64,000 nt of DNA from positions 1 to 64,000 of the forward strand of contig JAJPEQ010000001.1 in NCBI GenBank assembly GCA_021166775.1. The letters are read 5' to 3'. Of this stretch, positions 63,726-64,000 are shown piece after piece. Within the stretch, counting starts at the first letter, position 1; each line of letters starts with the position of its first letter. Made by a program: the position numbers and the translations under genes. This DNA comes from Comamonas sp. GTDB taxonomy: Bacteria > Pseudomonadota > Gammaproteobacteria > Burkholderiales > Burkholderiaceae_C. The notes beneath the pieces are model-generated. The model saw nothing but the letters and a program-made list of their open reading frames with translations. It did not search any database and was not told where the DNA came from.

Positions 63726-64000
63726 ATGCCCGCCGAACCTCCTCGTGCTCCCCAGGACAGCCAGACCGCCCGTGCGACGCCGCGCATCCCGGCCGGCATC
63801 TGGGTGATCGGCTTCGTCAGCCTGCTGATGGACATTTCTTCCGAGATGATCCACAGCCTGCTGCCGCTGTTCATGGTCTCGGCGCTGGGGGCCAGCGCAT
63901 TGGCGGTCGGCATCGTCGAAGGGCTGGCGGAGTCAACCGCCCTGATCGTCAAGGTGTTCTCCGGCGTGCTCAGCGACTACCTGGGCAAACGCAAGGGCCT
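63726..64000 (+). CDS. MFS transporter, N-terminal part (runs off right edge)
   Basis: 91 codons to the window end. After about 24 hydrophilic residues comes IWVIGFVSLLMDISSEMIHS, a hallmark of a branch of major-facilitator permeases, then LLPLFMVSALGASALAVGIV and the loop-2-3 region GVLSDYLGKRKG (the MFS GxxxD-R/K motif). Substrate unknown. The start ATG at 63726 has no strong ribosome site. The 87 bases between phoR and this gene contain nothing clear. Confidence 0.85.
   Translation, partial: MPAEPPRAPQDSQTARATPRIPAGIWVIGFVSLLMDISSEMIHSLLPLFMVSALGASALAVGIVEGLAESTALIVKVFSGVLSDYLGKRKG

Overview
The window is GC-rich chromosomal DNA from a betaproteobacterium of the order Burkholderiales, most likely family Comamonadaceae. 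This is inferred from gene content and order: cysS-alkA-accA-tilS-lysC-tRNA-Ser, cysS divergent from TPR-ppiA-ppiB-lpxH, lolCD next to rpfE-recJ, and pstSCAB-phoU-phoB-phoR. A short dispersed repeat beginning ATAGCT with a GCGCTTG core, which I associate from memory with comamonad genomes, supports this. No insertion sequence, prophage, CRISPR array or plasmid gene was seen, so this looks like core chromosome with one accessory-type locus at the left end.

Left end (1-9.8 kb): an exopolysaccharide (EPS) locus on the minus strand, read right to left. It encodes an HDOD-domain protein, an undecaprenyl-phosphate sugar phosphotransferase, two small exported proteins with VPLPG/PEP-CTERM-type C-termini, a Wza-like export protein, an EpsL-like outer-membrane protein, a Wzz/GumC chain-length protein, a BY-kinase, and the start of a lipoprotein that runs off the edge. 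A divergent cNMP-binding protein gene faces the locus. The exosortase expected to process the PEP-CTERM-type proteins is not in the window.

Middle (9.8-52 kb): housekeeping and stress genes. They include msrA, a pcm-like methyltransferase with a rhodanese, the cysS-to-tRNA-Ser minus-strand run, two cyclophilins with lpxH and mtfA, ung, a large PAS/GGDEF diguanylate cyclase, and hemN/fnr around a perfect FNR box. Further right are aroQ, glnS, srkA with a hemerythrin-like gene, an ohrR-ohr peroxide operon with a clear operator, hbd, and a second hemerythrin-like gene. These are followed by a two-gene PPOX and PPOX-GAF-winged-helix module of unknown function, amn, scoAB, tatD with an SDR, lolCD, rpfE-like, recJ, an rnm-like PHP gene and a YciO-type gene.

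Right end (52-64 kb): a methionine-degradation set matching the Pseudomonas putida mdeR/mdeA/mdeB arrangement (Lrp-type regulator, methionine gamma-lyase, 2-oxoacid dehydrogenase E1), then the phosphate regulon pstSCAB-phoU-phoB-phoR with a Pho box and an unusually strong hairpin between pstS and pstC, and finally the start of an MFS transporter.

The most original observation is that at least seven copies of the dispersed repeat are present and most have been absorbed into genes. They supply the start codons of alkA and recJ, the stop codons of phoB and tatD, and in-frame inserts in tilS and srkA. Several genes (glnS, the rnm-like gene, rpfE-like, amn) also have a -10-like hexamer placed so that transcription would begin at or next to the start codon, suggesting leaderless mRNAs.
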